From Gracilariopsis chorda (taxonomy: Eukaryota; Rhodophyta; Florideophyceae; Gracilariales; Gracilariaceae): a stretch of DNA of 64,000 bases. Position numbers and translations under genes: made by a program. Location of the stretch: the NCBI GenBank assembly GCA_003194525.1, contig NBIV01000238.1, positions 1 to 64,000 of the forward strand, in the 5' to 3' direction. The number at the start of each line of letters is the position of its first letter. Position 1 is the stretch's first letter. Below, in pieces: positions 32,022 to 42,412 of the stretch. The notes beneath the pieces are model-generated. The model searched no databases. It saw nothing but the letters and a program-made list of their open reading frames with translations, and was not told where the DNA came from.

Positions 32022-32034
32022 TACCTCCCTTCTT
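32022..32034 (-). other. Polypurine tract of element 2
   Basis: Read on the minus strand, AAGAAGGGAGGTA abuts the 3' LTR, the expected plus-strand primer. Confidence 0.8.
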
Positions 32035-32718
32035 AGTTCGCGCCACGTCCTCGTAGCGCGCCCATGTCCGGTCGGTCGCGATGGCGGAGGTAAATGCAAT
32101 TCGGTCAGACGGTAGGCACTCGGCGCACCCTACGATATGTCTGACCGCCGTGGCCAAATGCCACCTGCGCGGTCAGACACTTAGGTACGCCTTCGTCGAC
32201 CGTTCGGTTGAATGCCGAAATCCATTCGCGAGTGGCGCGCCATCAGACCGAATAGCGGGACGCCCCGCCCTTTCCATGAAGCGGTTCGCGCCGCCTTCTC
32301 CCAATAGCGGAATGCACCGCACACTTCAGGGGGTAGCATCGCCGTGTAGGAACAGCACAGCATGTCCAGGCGCCGAGCCACGCGCGATAGGCGCGGGCGC
32401 ACCGAAGTGGCCTGCCCAGGCCGGGGGGAGAATATGTCAGTTTCTCCCCAACGGTCTTGGTCTTGAGGCCTTTGGCCGGTTGCGAGATGAGCGGAGATCG
32501 GAGAGCGGTCGGGTTCCAGGGCGGGCGTCGTGTTCCCGTCGGTATGAGCCATTACCTTCCAAGCGGTTGCGACGGCACAGTGTTCCGACAGTCCCAACGT
32601 CCACTTACTGCCCGGCGTGGACAGAGGTATCGGGGGTACGTGGCGGCTGGAGGGGGATAGTGCATACCGTAGCCAAGGGGGCGTCTTGGTACACGTCCTA
32701 TGAGGGTCGCGAGGTGGC
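32035..32718. other. Non-coding GC-rich stretch upstream of the element 2 antisense ORF
   Basis: No supported gene. It is the natural place for a promoter of the antisense ORF; a TATA-like TTTATAAC lies just further on at 32760-32767. Overlapping frames at 32081-32737 and 32181-32720 lack any known domain. Confidence 0.4.
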
Positions 32719-35027
32719 ATGGGCGGGGCTGCATTAACCCGGTTATTGTCCGTACGGGCGTTTATAACCGCGCCGTGGCGGTCGTTGCCTGGCTATGCAT
32801 TCGCTCGCCGTCCGTTCGGGTATCCTTCTTCCTTCCTTTTGGTGAGTTCCTCCCTAGCGCCTCGCCAGCTTCTCCCGCTACTTATACCCGCCATGGTTCC
32901 TTCCCCAGTCACCACCGACTCCGAAACAACAGCGTGCGCACCTCCCCTTGCCCTGCCATCCGCCATGCCTCTCCCTATTGATCCTTATGCCCGTGCGGCT
33001 GGTCCATCTTCGGGTAATATGCCAGTTGTTGCGCGCACGCTTCCTCTTCCCGGTCAGCATCTCGACCATCGGGCTCAGCGCGATTACCGTCCAAACCGTC
33101 AGGACCGCGAGCCTCCGCTGTCCGTGCTGGAGTATCAGCGCCTCGCGACGCAATATCTCGAAGCTGTTCGGTTTGGTCGGATTCCATCCGTCCGGACCAA
33201 TGCGGAGCTAAGCGTTCGTAATCCGAAGCGGACTGACGAAGAAGCTTGGAGCGCTCGTTGGGCCCATCTACCAATCCCGCGCGGTGTTTACCCTGCTCGG
33301 ACTTTCGGGCGATGCGATATACCGTTTGTCCGTTGCCCGGAGGAAGTGAACTACCAGTCGCGTCTCCAGCGTCTGTTGAAGCGGATGCAGGATGACCCCT
33401 ACTTTCCGGCGTCCGGGCGCCACAACCTGTTGGAGCTCATTATGTTTGAGGCCCTTTTAGACGAACTGTACTGGCTGCGTCGCTCCCTCTGGGGTGACAA
33501 CGCTGCGACGGAAGCCCGTATTCGGTCATCGCTGGGGTACTTCTACTGCTGGCACAATGTCGAGTTCCATGACCTGGCACCTAGCGACCGAATCGGTGCG
33601 TACATGCCTATCCCGACGGGCTGGAAGGACTACGATGTAAGTCGCAACCTGTCGGTCCCGACTCCTCCGATATTGGTGTATCACACCACCGAGGTGTTGA
33701 ATTCTGGACCGTTTTCGGATCGCGTCTTCCACATAGTATACGCGGAGTGGGCGCTGTTCTCTTTCATGGCCTTCCTTCAGGCTGCGATTAACGGCGTGTC
33801 CGTATACACCCGTGACCGGGATGCTCGGTTATACGAGATGGATGAAGGCCCACATTATGGCCGTCTGCTACCAATGCCGCTCGGCCTTGTGGACTTGATC
33901 CGCGGCTGGGGTTACAGAACATCCTGCGTGGCTCTCGGATCCCTACGGCCGGTGGGGAGCGTGCGTTGCGTCTTTCGGTGGAAACTGACTGGTCCAGTAC
34001 CCCAGGCTTTCTGTGGTATGACTTCTTCACTGGGGAGTTCCCCACCATGCCCGCGAGTGGGAACAGTGGGCCCATTTCCCGGCAGGCGCTTCCGGCCGGT
34101 CTTCGCCCCGAGTGGAAGGAGGTTACCGTCAGCAACTACTTCCCGAGCGGTTATCTGGAGTCGGACTTCCGTGCTGCCCCCAAGCCGATTTCACGCGGCC
34201 CGGTGGCCATTGGCCAGGCGCCTCCTCCGACATCGGTTCCTGTTGCTCCGCTGGGTTCCACCGGCTTCCGTTCGGTTCCTTATCCGACGACACCGTCCGT
34301 GCCCGCTCCAATCCGTCAGCGGGTGGAGAGGGGCTCGCAGACCGATGAGCCGTGGCTCACGCCCGCCATTGAAGAGGCTTTCGATGCCCTATGCACTGTG
34401 TGCGGGAGCTTCGGGGAGAGTAAGCCCGAATCGGTTGAAGCTGCTCTCCTGTCTGCCCGTACTTGGATTCGTCGCGTTCACACCGGCGGTCAGATGATGA
34501 GGCGGACTGCTGAGGAGCAGATGCGTCTCCTGGAGAGTATCCGCGTCCACTCGGGTCGGTGGTTGGAACTGTATGGCCACCTCCTTATGGAAGCTGAAGC
34601 CTACGATCCCGAAATGGCCTCGAACAATCCGGCCACGTTGGCCGTTGCTGTTGCCCTTGCCCGTCCGGAGGGTACTGCGGGTCCTCCTACCGAATAGGCT
34701 CCCACGTTGGACGATTTGACCTTGCGGATGGAGGGTGAGCGTATCGCTTCCCAGGCCATCACGGACCTATATAAGGAGTCCCATGGCGGTCGGGGGGCTC
34801 CATTCGCTGTCGCGCCCGCGGTGGTGAACGAAGTGGTTGAACTTTATGAGGATGAGCCGATGCCTCAAGCGCCGGCTTCCGGTCCTCCCAGCGGTCCGCT
34901 GAGCGTCGTCGTTTCCGAGCCCGCCACGGTTTGGTCTGCCTCGTCGAGGGAGGGGAGCTTGCCTCCGATCCCGAGGCGGTCTGCCCGTGCCCAGACTCCT
35001 GGTCGTGGCCGTGGTCGCGGTCGTTAG
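32719..35027 (+). CDS. Element 2 antisense ORF region, unknown function, homologous to that of element 1
   Basis: A large coding region on the strand opposite to pol and convergent with it. The first ATG is at 32719, but the ATG at 32893 has a strong context (GCCATGG) and lies about 130 bp after a TATA-like TTTATAAC (32760), so it is the more likely start (MVPSPVTTDSE). The conserved core lies near 33530-33790: SSLGYFYCWHNVEFHDLAP, then an IGAYMPIP segment, PPILVYH and VYAEWALFSFMAF, matching element 1. A Pro/Ser-rich middle follows, and the region ends with an Arg/Gly tail (GRGRGRGR), suggesting nucleic-acid binding. AATAAA follows at 35055. This is part of a fossil element and I do not recognise the family. 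Confidence 0.75.
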
Positions 35028-35054
35028 GGTTCCTCGCAGTCTTACTTCATCTCA

Positions 35055-35060
35055 ATAAAG
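35055..35060 (+). terminator. Candidate polyadenylation signal AATAAA of the element 2 antisense ORF
   Basis: The hexamer lies about 30 nt past the end of the antisense coding region, on the same strand and before the convergent pol stop. It mirrors the arrangement in element 1. Confidence 0.5.
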
Positions 35061-35351
35061 TGTGTGCTTGGTTGTGTGTTATTCTTTCTAGGCTTATCCT
35101 TATCTGTTATTACCCCCCCCTCACCTCTTAGGTTGAGATACTCCGTATCAGGTGATGAGGTTTGGGAGGCGGATGAGGAGGTCGCTGTGTTGAGGTCATT
35201 TGCTGGTGGCGGAAAGACCGGCCAATCATATTACGAAAATTTTGGCTGGCGGCGGAATGCCAGCCTTGGTTGTCCGCAAATAACGGTGCACGGCTGGCAT
35301 CGAAAATATTAGCCAATAGCGTGCAGGGGTTGTGACGGTTCGCGTGATCAG

Positions 35352-36749
35352 TCACGGGGTTGGTGTGCGAGGTGCAGGTTGTCGGCGTGAACGGCGGCGA
35401 CGACGCCAGTAACGTGCGACGAAGTGTTGTGGGATATTACCGGCGGGCTCGAGCGTATCATCCTCGGGTGGGTACCCGAACCACCGGACTCGGTACCTCA
35501 TCCCGTTTGTGGTTTCCTCATGTCCGACTATTCGGTCTACGACCGCTTCACGTGGTCGTTCGTCGGATGGGGTCAAAGGGGAGACCGTTTGGTGGGCGTA
35601 GGGGCCCGTTGGGTCTGTGTCCGGTGCGGCTGTCGTCTGGGGTTGGGCCGATCGGGAGGAGTCTGTGCGGGTGGTGCGCCGTGGCGCCCGAGTGATACGG
35701 TCGATGCTGACGCTGTTTTCAACGCCGTCTTCGTCGATGATGACGGTATCCTCCGTGGCGGTTACGACGCGGAACGGTCCCGTCATTTTCGGAAGCAATT
35801 TCCGGTAGTTGCGGTTGTATTCGTCGACGTCCACCTGTGGGGCTGTCGGCATCCATTCCGGTCGGTCCACGTAAACCTCGTTGCCTGGCTTGAACCGGGG
35901 GAGAGTCCGTACGGATCTGTCAAAGTCCAGCTTATACTGGCACTGGGCCTGAGTCCTCCGTGTCCGTGCAGATGCTAAAGCGTCCCGAAGGCGGGCCAGG
36001 ATGTATCGCTTCACCTGCGCGGGTGATGCGGTGTCCGGACCGTCATCGGGGACCGTCGTGGGTGACGTCTCCACCTGTACGCCGGGCGGATGCCGTGTTA
36101 GCACGAGATCAAACGGGGTATTACCCGTAGTGCGGTGCACCTGCATATTGTATGCATAGGTCAGCGGCTGCACGTACTCGTGCCATACAGTCTGGTGCTC
36201 GGCCACGTAGTGGCGGAGGCGCTCCACGAGGGTCTTGTTAAACCGTTCGGCCTGCCCATTAGTTTGGGGGTGATAGGCCGTAGCGGTTATATGTTTGACG
36301 CCAAGCATACTGCACACCGCTTCGAAGAACTTCGAGACGAATTGGGTTCCGTTATCGGTTAGTACATATAGCGGGATCGCGTACGGGTAGACCCAGTTCT
36401 CCAGGAAAGCCTGGGCTACGGCAGACGCCGTAGTTGACTTCAATGGGATCGCGCGGCAGAACTTAGTGAACCGATCGGTGATTACCAAGACATATTGGTG
36501 ACCCTTGGCGGACTTCGTAAATGGGCCGAGAATGTCCATCGCGACGAATTCCAGTGGACCCGCAGCTGGGAAAAGCTTCAGGAGCTTATGATGTCGCTCG
36601 CGACTCCCTCGAGTGGAGACGCATGTGCGACAACCCCGTACGGTTTGGAAAATGTCGTTGGCCATCCCGGGCCAATAGTAGTGCCGCCGGAGGGTGTTAT
36701 ACATCTTTGCAGCACCCGGATGACCGGTGTACCTGGGGTAATGGGACAA
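35352..36749 (-). CDS. Element 2 integrase and chromodomain part of pol
   Basis: The integrase zinc-binding motif is visible (HYPRYTGHPGAAKMYNTL, RRHYYWPGMAND, CRTC). The catalytic core follows (FVAMDILGPFTKSAKG, TDNGTQFVSKFF, YHPQTNGQAERFNKTL; D-D-E). After it come the GPF-like stretch (YRKLLPKMTGPFRVV) and a C-terminal chromodomain (REAVVDRIVGHEETTNG, YRVRWFGYPPEDDTLEP). The linker between core and chromodomain is short, unlike the 450-residue insertion in element 1. It inserts the element cDNA into chromosomes, the chromodomain probably steering site choice. Confidence 0.92.
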   Translation of the reverse strand: MSHYPRYTGHPGAAKMYNTLRRHYYWPGMANDIFQTVRGCRTCVSTRGSRERHHKLLKLFPAAGPLEFVAMDILGPFTKSAKGHQYVLVITDRFTKFCRAIPLKSTTASAVAQAFLENWVYPYAIPLYVLTDNGTQFVSKFFEAVCSMLGVKHITATAYHPQTNGQAERFNKTLVERLRHYVAEHQTVWHEYVQPLTYAYNMQVHRTTGNTPFDLVLTRHPPGVQVETSPTTVPDDGPDTASPAQVKRYILARLRDALASARTRRTQAQCQYKLDFDRSVRTLPRFKPGNEVYVDRPEWMPTAPQVDVDEYNRNYRKLLPKMTGPFRVVTATEDTVIIDEDGVENSVSIDRITRAPRRTTRTDSSRSAQPQTTAAPDTDPTGPYAHQTVSPLTPSDERPREAVVDRIVGHEETTNGMRYRVRWFGYPPEDDTLEPAGNIPQHFVARYWRRRRRSRRQPAPRTPTP

Positions 36750-39395
36750 TTACAGAAGTCTCGCTTGCAGAGTCTCCGGTACGTACCATTGGAGGGCCCC
36801 ATCGAGCGGTGCCTTCCTTACCAATATCTCGTTTCGGTTCACGTCAAAGAGACGTTTCCCGTCTCCTACTTTCTCCCGTGCGGACAGGCAGAGGGGGTCC
36901 TTCGCCTGCTCCTGCAGGAACTCTTCCACCGATATCGGACTGACGTCCTCCATTTCGGTGTTGACCTCGAGCACCGTGGGTAGCCCCAGTCCAACTGGTC
37001 CTTCCCACGGCCAATCAACCATGACGGTCTCTTCTATACCGTCATAACAAACCGTGGTCACTGTTGGCGTTTCTTCCGCTTCGGGCTCGCTTCCGAGTAA
37101 CAGACATGGGACCTCGTCTTCCAGTGCTTCTGTATCCTCATCGTCCGTACGGATCCTGGAAAGGGCGTCGGCTGCTTGGTGTTTTACTCCCGGGCGGTGT
37201 ACGACGTCGAAGTCGTACTCCATTAGGCGGAGTCTCCACCTCACTAACCGTCCGGACGCATCGGCTAAATTGAGGATCCACCTCAATGAGTGATGGTCCG
37301 TTCGGAGAGTGAAACGCGTGCCTTCAAGGTACGGTCGCAGATGCAAGATGGCCCAGACTACGGCCAAGCATTTCCGTTCGGTTGTTGAGTATTTCCGTTC
37401 GGTTTTGCTTAATGATCGACTCCAGTAACCGATCGGTCGCAGATCACCTTCAGGTTGCTCCTGGAGGAGACAGCATCCGACCTGGGTGTTACAAGCCTCT
37501 GTGTACAGGACGTAATTGTATCCGTTTCGGGGGAGGGCCAGGATTGGCGGGCGTATGAGACGTTGGCGCAGATCGTCAAACGCCTCATATTCCGCATCGT
37601 TCAGTGTCTCAAACTCGAAGGGCTGGTCTTTCTCCAGTTTCCGGTTGAGCGGGCTGGCGATGCGAGCAAATCCCTCTACAAAGCGACGGAACACGTTGCA
37701 TAGGCCAAGGAACGAGCGGAGTTCCGTCTGGTTGGTAGGGGGTTTCGCCTGCCGCAAAGCGTGGCAAGCTTTGCCAGACACTTGTAGCCTGCCTGGACGG
37801 ATCACATGGCCGAGATAGTCGACCGCCTGATGGAAGAAGAAGCACTTCTCCAGGCGTAGAGTGATGCCAGACGAACGAAGAAGTTCCAGTACGGTCTGTA
37901 CATGCCCAAAATGCTCTTGGACCGATCGGGAGTATATTATGACATCGTCTAGATATACTAGCGTGAATTGCCACTTGAACCGTGAGAGGATGATGTCCAG
38001 CGCCCTCTGGAACGTAGTGGGTGCGTTTTGGAGACCGAACGGCATTCGAACATAACGGAACAATCCCATGTGGGAGGTGAATGTCGTTTTATCCCGATCG
38101 GACTCATCTACCTCGCATTGCCAATAACCGCTATTGGCATCTAGCGTGGTAAACACCACTGCATCGCCCAGTGGGTGAATGCACTCATCCATTCTGGGTA
38201 TCGGATAAGTATCCCGTACGGTCATTGCGTTGAGGCGACGGTAGTCTACGCAAAAGCGTAGAGTGCCGTCCTTCTTTGGTGCAAATACGACCGGACTGGC
38301 CCATTCTGCGGACGACGGTTCTATGACACCCGCATGGAGTTGCTTCGTGACCTCTTCCCTTTCCAGGTCACGTCTCTTCTGTCCCGCTCGGTAAGGCATC
38401 TGGAAGATTGGCTTAGAGTCATCTTCCAGATGGATGCGGTGTTTGGCAATTGAGATTGCTCCCAAGTGTCCATCCCACATATCCGAGAATGGTTGCAGAA
38501 AGTCGGTGATTCGTTCCCGTTCGGACTCATATTCATCGCCGATGCGGACTTTCTTCTTCCATCCGTCCTGGTCCACCACTTCTGTCTGTAGTTCCTGTCC
38601 GTTCTGGTTGTTGTTTTGGGGTGTTGGGGCCCCCTCCTTAGATTCGTCGTCCCCGACGAATGGAAACGGTGAAATTAAGGCAACCGGTGCGGGCATGGCA
38701 AGACCGACTATGGTGTTCTTGGTCAGATGTATCGGGCTGTTCCCAAAGTTGGAAACTAGGACCCGGAAAGACCATTTCGGGATAAGTTCCATGACGGCGT
38801 TGGCCATGAGCATGAGGCGCTTCTTTACCGTTTTCGGGTTCAGTTGGAGGAACGAAAGTCCTCCAACGTCAGCGGTAACCTTCACCTCCGCTTGGGTCAT
38901 TGGCGGTATATTAACCGCCCGGGCGACACGAATCTTATTCGATGTCGAGTTGTCCGTCGTGGGAAGCGATTCCTGTACGGTCATACTTTGGACGCGCATA
39001 GACGCGCTCAGGAGTGCAACCGGTCGGGAGTGGTGAAAAGCAACCTGTTTCCGTTGTGGATAGATAGCCGTCACGTGCTTGTCGATAAAAGTAGTACCGA
39101 GCAAGCACGGGGTGGCCAGGTTTGTTGAGACTAAGAAGTGGTCCCACACACCAAGGTTACCGATTCGGATAAAAAGGCGGATGACACCCAAAGTCCGCAT
39201 ACGGTTACGGGACGCATCCGTAATGTTCGGGTGGTCTCGAGTAAGCAGTTTCGATTGCCATCGGGGCGGAAGCGAATTCACATGGACCAAGTTGGGCCCG
39301 GCGCCGGTGTCAAGGACACCAGTGACGGGTATCTGGACTTGGGAATCCAGACCCACCGAGAAACGGACTTTGTAATGCGCTCGAGTAAAGAGCAT
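36750..39395 (-). CDS. Element 2 protease, reverse transcriptase and RNase H part of pol
   Basis: 881 residues. The protease motif is VTGVLDTGAGPNLVHV near residue 25. A conserved linker follows (IRVARAVNIPP). RT blocks are RFCVDYRRLNAMTVRDTYP, TTLDANSGYWQCEV, MPFGLQNAPTTFQRALD, catalytic VYLDDVIIYSRS and LRSFLGLCNVFRRF. RNase H is seen as YTEACNTQVGCCLLQEQ, YWSRSLSKTERKYSTTERKC, LRTDHHSLRWIL and AADALSRI. All are typical of Ty3/gypsy. The adjacent integrase segment follows on the same strand. Family assignment is secure. Confidence 0.93.
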   Translation of the reverse strand: MLFTRAHYKVRFSVGLDSQVQIPVTGVLDTGAGPNLVHVNSLPPRWQSKLLTRDHPNITDASRNRMRTLGVIRLFIRIGNLGVWDHFLVSTNLATPCLLGTTFIDKHVTAIYPQRKQVAFHHSRPVALLSASMRVQSMTVQESLPTTDNSTSNKIRVARAVNIPPMTQAEVKVTADVGGLSFLQLNPKTVKKRLMLMANAVMELIPKWSFRVLVSNFGNSPIHLTKNTIVGLAMPAPVALISPFPFVGDDESKEGAPTPQNNNQNGQELQTEVVDQDGWKKKVRIGDEYESERERITDFLQPFSDMWDGHLGAISIAKHRIHLEDDSKPIFQMPYRAGQKRRDLEREEVTKQLHAGVIEPSSAEWASPVVFAPKKDGTLRFCVDYRRLNAMTVRDTYPIPRMDECIHPLGDAVVFTTLDANSGYWQCEVDESDRDKTTFTSHMGLFRYVRMPFGLQNAPTTFQRALDIILSRFKWQFTLVYLDDVIIYSRSVQEHFGHVQTVLELLRSSGITLRLEKCFFFHQAVDYLGHVIRPGRLQVSGKACHALRQAKPPTNQTELRSFLGLCNVFRRFVEGFARIASPLNRKLEKDQPFEFETLNDAEYEAFDDLRQRLIRPPILALPRNGYNYVLYTEACNTQVGCCLLQEQPEGDLRPIGYWSRSLSKTERKYSTTERKCLAVVWAILHLRPYLEGTRFTLRTDHHSLRWILNLADASGRLVRWRLRLMEYDFDVVHRPGVKHQAADALSRIRTDDEDTEALEDEVPCLLLGSEPEAEETPTVTTVCYDGIEETVMVDWPWEGPVGLGLPTVLEVNTEMEDVSPISVEEFLQEQAKDPLCLSAREKVGDGKRLFDVNRNEILVRKAPLDGALQWYVPETLQARLL

Positions 39396-39541
39396 TACCG
39401 GGTCGGTTTGTATGTTCCCAGGGTTGAGATCTTCGTCCCTATGGGTTGGTTCCGTGGGATCGTGCGGTTCCGAATCGGGTTCTTCATAAGACCGCGCGGT
39501 TTCCGTGGTGAGGCTTTGTTGCCTCGAGGGGTGGCTCGCCT

Positions 39542-41799
39542 CTATGCACCCTCCTGGTAGTTTTCCAGAGCGGGTGGTGAAGCGGCGTCCACCAGGTGGA
39601 CCGGTGGGTTTGTCTGTTCCGAGCGGTGAGGGGGGTCCGTTTGGGCTTGCAGAAAGCCCTGGCGGGGCCCTTGGTATCTCCGTCCTGGTCCGTTGTTGGG
39701 TGCAGTGCCGTGCGAGTTTCGAGGGAAATTATAGAACCCCTCCTCCTTACGGCGGTTGAAGTTCACTTCCCGTGCGGCCAATAAAGCCGCACGAACGCCC
39801 GGCGTTAGCATACAGCAACAGTCCGGATCCCGGGACAGACAGATCCGGCACGGCTTGTCCATTAATCGTGCGGATGTGGGGGCCGCTCCCCGTGGAGGGG
39901 CGGTGAACTGGACCGCTCGGGACGAGTGCGACGTGATGGTGGTGGGTGTCATCGGAGGGGATGGTAAGGTGTTGCCATTCCCAACTGCGAACACTTGTCC
40001 ATCACCAAGTGTGGACTCGTATTCGTCCGAGTCGGTGTCCAAACTCATCACCTTCAAGCGTGTGCCCTTCCGATGAGTTGGCAGAGAATCCGTGCGGGTC
40101 GCCTGCCGTCTGGCGGCACGGTGCGGGTCGCCTGCCGTCTGGCGGCACGGTGCGTGTCGCCATACGATTCCGCATATCGGGCGAGGGCATTCAAGCCGAT
40201 GTGCGGGTGACTTGTCAGATGATTTCTGACCTTGGACCGTATAGCGGGCAGCAAGTTCTCCACAAAGACGGACTTCAAACGTCTGTCCGAGAACACGTTT
40301 CCGCAACGGAGGGCTTTGTACCAGAGCTTCTGAGCGAATTCCGTTTCGGACATGCCCGACGACTGGCGGTAGTTTGTGACATCCGCGTATGCGTCTGCAA
40401 TAACCTCGTCGGTCGCATATGTGGTCAACAGGAAGTTGACCACTTCGGAGTATTTCCGTAAGGTTTCCCGGCTTCGGACGTCCACAGCGTTCGTCTCCCC
40501 CGTGATGCGGGAGTGTACCAGCGAGTGGGGCGATCCGGTCAGATAGAACTGGAAGCACCAGAGAGCTGCGCCCTCTGTGATCCCGTTGTGGTCACATGCG
40601 GTCTTGAACCGCTGTAAGAAGCCCAGTACGGCGATAGGGTCCGATCCGGAGAACGGGTTACCCTTAAGCTGAATATCCAGCTTCTTGTGGTAGCGGCCGA
40701 TATATCTGGCCACTTTAGAGTCGTACCGAGCGGACTTCTTCAATAGGCGGTAGGACCTGTAGTCTACCGCCTTTTTGAACAGGTCATTCAACGGCCTGAG
40801 TCGCTTGAGCGACCTCTTGCCCGAACTGTACCGCAAATAACGCGAGTCATCACTCGCCTCTGAGTCCGACTGGTTGAACTCTTCTTCTGACTCTGTAAAG
40901 TCCGAGCGATCCGTGTCTGAGTCCGAACGGTCTCTACGTTTCCCACGGCGGGACCTTTTCTTCCCGCCGCGTTTCTTGTGGCCCGAGTTGGGAGAATTCC
41001 CCCGACGGTCGCGCTTGTCGCGAACTGAGCTCCCATCCTCGGAGCTACTGTCGTCGGGATCTGCACCCAGTCCTGGTTGACTGGGGATGGCCGGCAGGTA
41101 TACCATTCGGGGAGCATCTCGATCGCTCCCGTCCGGTATTCCTGTACTGGTCTGTGAGTCTGGTGCGAAGCCCGTACGGTTTGAAACGTACTTTGGGAGT
41201 GCCTGGGGATCTTGTGGGTCCCCGGGCAGCGGCGGTTGTGCCCGACCAGGTGGAACGCCCACGAGGTTGACGCTTGGCTTCAAGCGTGTCACGACCTCCC
41301 TAGTAACCGTGCGGACGATATCAGACTCCTACTGCTCCATAATCTGAGGTATCCGATCAGCCAGATATTCTTCGACCGCCACGGGTACTCGAATCTCGAG
41401 TTCCATGCGGACGAATACAGAAATGTGTGTCCGTATACGGTCCCACAAGTCATCGGATCCATCATTTCCGATCGGTCTTGATCGCGAAGGAACGCCCGTG
41501 CCTGGTGGTTGGGCTGGTGCCTGAGGTGCCCTCTGTCCGTGCGGTACCGAGGGAGCTGACGCGCCTCGGCTGGCGCGCAGCAAGGCCTCGTGGTTTTCCG
41601 TGGCGGGTTGTAGGAGTGCTGACGCACTCCGGGTGCTTCGGTTTGTAACCGAGGCGGTGTCTGAAGCCGCCGCCGATGCGGCTTGAGACTCCGTAGCGGG
41701 CTTGGCTGGTTTGTGGCCCTCAGAGCCCTTCTGACTGGGAGGCTTCGGTAGCCTGGATTCCATTTCGGCCCATATTGGTTTTCTAGGTCGGGAGACCAA
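39542..41799 (-). CDS. Element 2 gag region
   Basis: Between the primer binding site and pol on the minus strand. The N-terminal part (41799-41329) is Ala/Ser/Pro-rich and ends with a helical segment (VFVRMELEIRVPVAVEEYL). The middle part (41292-40054) has a highly charged Ser/Asp/Arg-rich stretch (RSRRGKRRDRSDSDTDRSD). After it comes a capsid-like helical domain with VLGFLQRFKTACDHNGITE and YLTGSPHSLVHSRI, and MSETEFAQKLWYKALRCGN, as in Ty3-type gag. A cysteine-bearing nucleocapsid-like part (PCRICLSRDPDCCC) lies near 39830. A 29-bp tandem duplication sits near the end of the capsid part (40092-40149). Fossil copy with a few breaks. Confidence 0.75.
40092..40161. repeat. 29-bp tandem duplication in element 2 gag
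   Basis: Units 40092-40120 and 40121-40149 are identical, followed by a partial third copy beginning GTGCGTGTCGCC. The unit contains the palindromic core GCCGTCTGGCGGC. It encodes the repeated RRPA/AARRQATRTVPPDG residues in the overlapping minus frame. Confidence 0.85.
41781..41799 (-). other. Primer binding site of element 2
   Basis: On the minus strand, directly after the 5' LTR and one T, the sequence reads TGGTCTCCCGACCT, starting with the TGG complementary to a tRNA CCA end. The priming tRNA could not be named. Confidence 0.55.
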
Positions 41800-42407
41800 T
41801 GTGGGGAAGCGTAGTGCTTAAATGAAAGGTGCCAATCGGTCGGCCGAGGCTTCAGCGGTTGGTGGGTGTAGTTTCCTAGGAAGCCCGGACGGAGGATGGG
41901 CTCAAGGATCCGAAGCGGTCGGTCAGGAGACGTTGGGCGAGGGCGGTGGAACCGGACGGACAACTGCGCCAGGCGTGGTCAGTGTGCACGCGTTGGGTGT
42001 TGGCGGTCGTGTACCACTAGTGGTGACCGGTCGGACTAGCTGCGCTACCTAGTGCGCCGTCTGTATCGCGAACTAGAAGTAGGTGGTCGTAGATTTGGTC
42101 AAGGAACGTCTGGCTTTACTCGAAAAGGGGTAGTGACCGTAGTGGTACCTATATAGTAGCCCAGGCCCTAGTGGCTCACCTCGAGGGCACTGTAATAGGC
42201 CCCGAGGTGCAGGCCCGTCGGCCGCACATGGGTCACTAATACTACCCTAGCTAGAAATACTAAAAATTAGTGTACCGCACGGAAAATCTCGGTACGCGTT
42301 CTGATCATGTGCACAAGCACGCACGTGTACAACCTGTCCGATTCCCGGTCCGTCATCCGCTCGGTTACTCGCATTCCCCACCTTACCCGCACGTCCGCTA
42401 CTCCACA
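41800..42407 (-). repeat. 5' LTR of element 2 (608 bp)
   Basis: Starts TGTGGGGAAG and ends GCTACTCCACA in plus reading. It has the same length as the left LTR, with about 11 differences counted by eye. Confidence 0.95.
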
Positions 42408-42412
42408 GCGGT
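42408..42412. repeat. Right target-site duplication of element 2 (GCGGT)
   Basis: Same five bases as 31409-31413. After them the Helitron coding sequence resumes (ACCAATCCATGCTTAGCACG), which in copy A is contiguous with the left flank. Confidence 0.92.

Larger units (their letters stand above)
31414..42407 (-). mobile_element. Ty3/gypsy chromovirus-type LTR retrotransposon (element 2)
   Basis: Complete from LTR to LTR (10,994 bp) on the minus strand and inserted in the Helitron copy B gene with a 5-bp duplication. Order in element direction: 5' LTR (42407-41800), primer binding site, gag region, pol with protease, RT, RNase H, integrase and chromodomain (39395-35352), then an opposite-strand ORF region (32719-35027, plus), polypurine tract and 3' LTR (32021-31414). 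The LTRs are both 608 bp and by eye differ at about 11 positions (under 2 percent), so the insertion is relatively recent. The copy has a small number of breaks. It is the same architecture as element 1, diverged in sequence. Confidence 0.95.
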
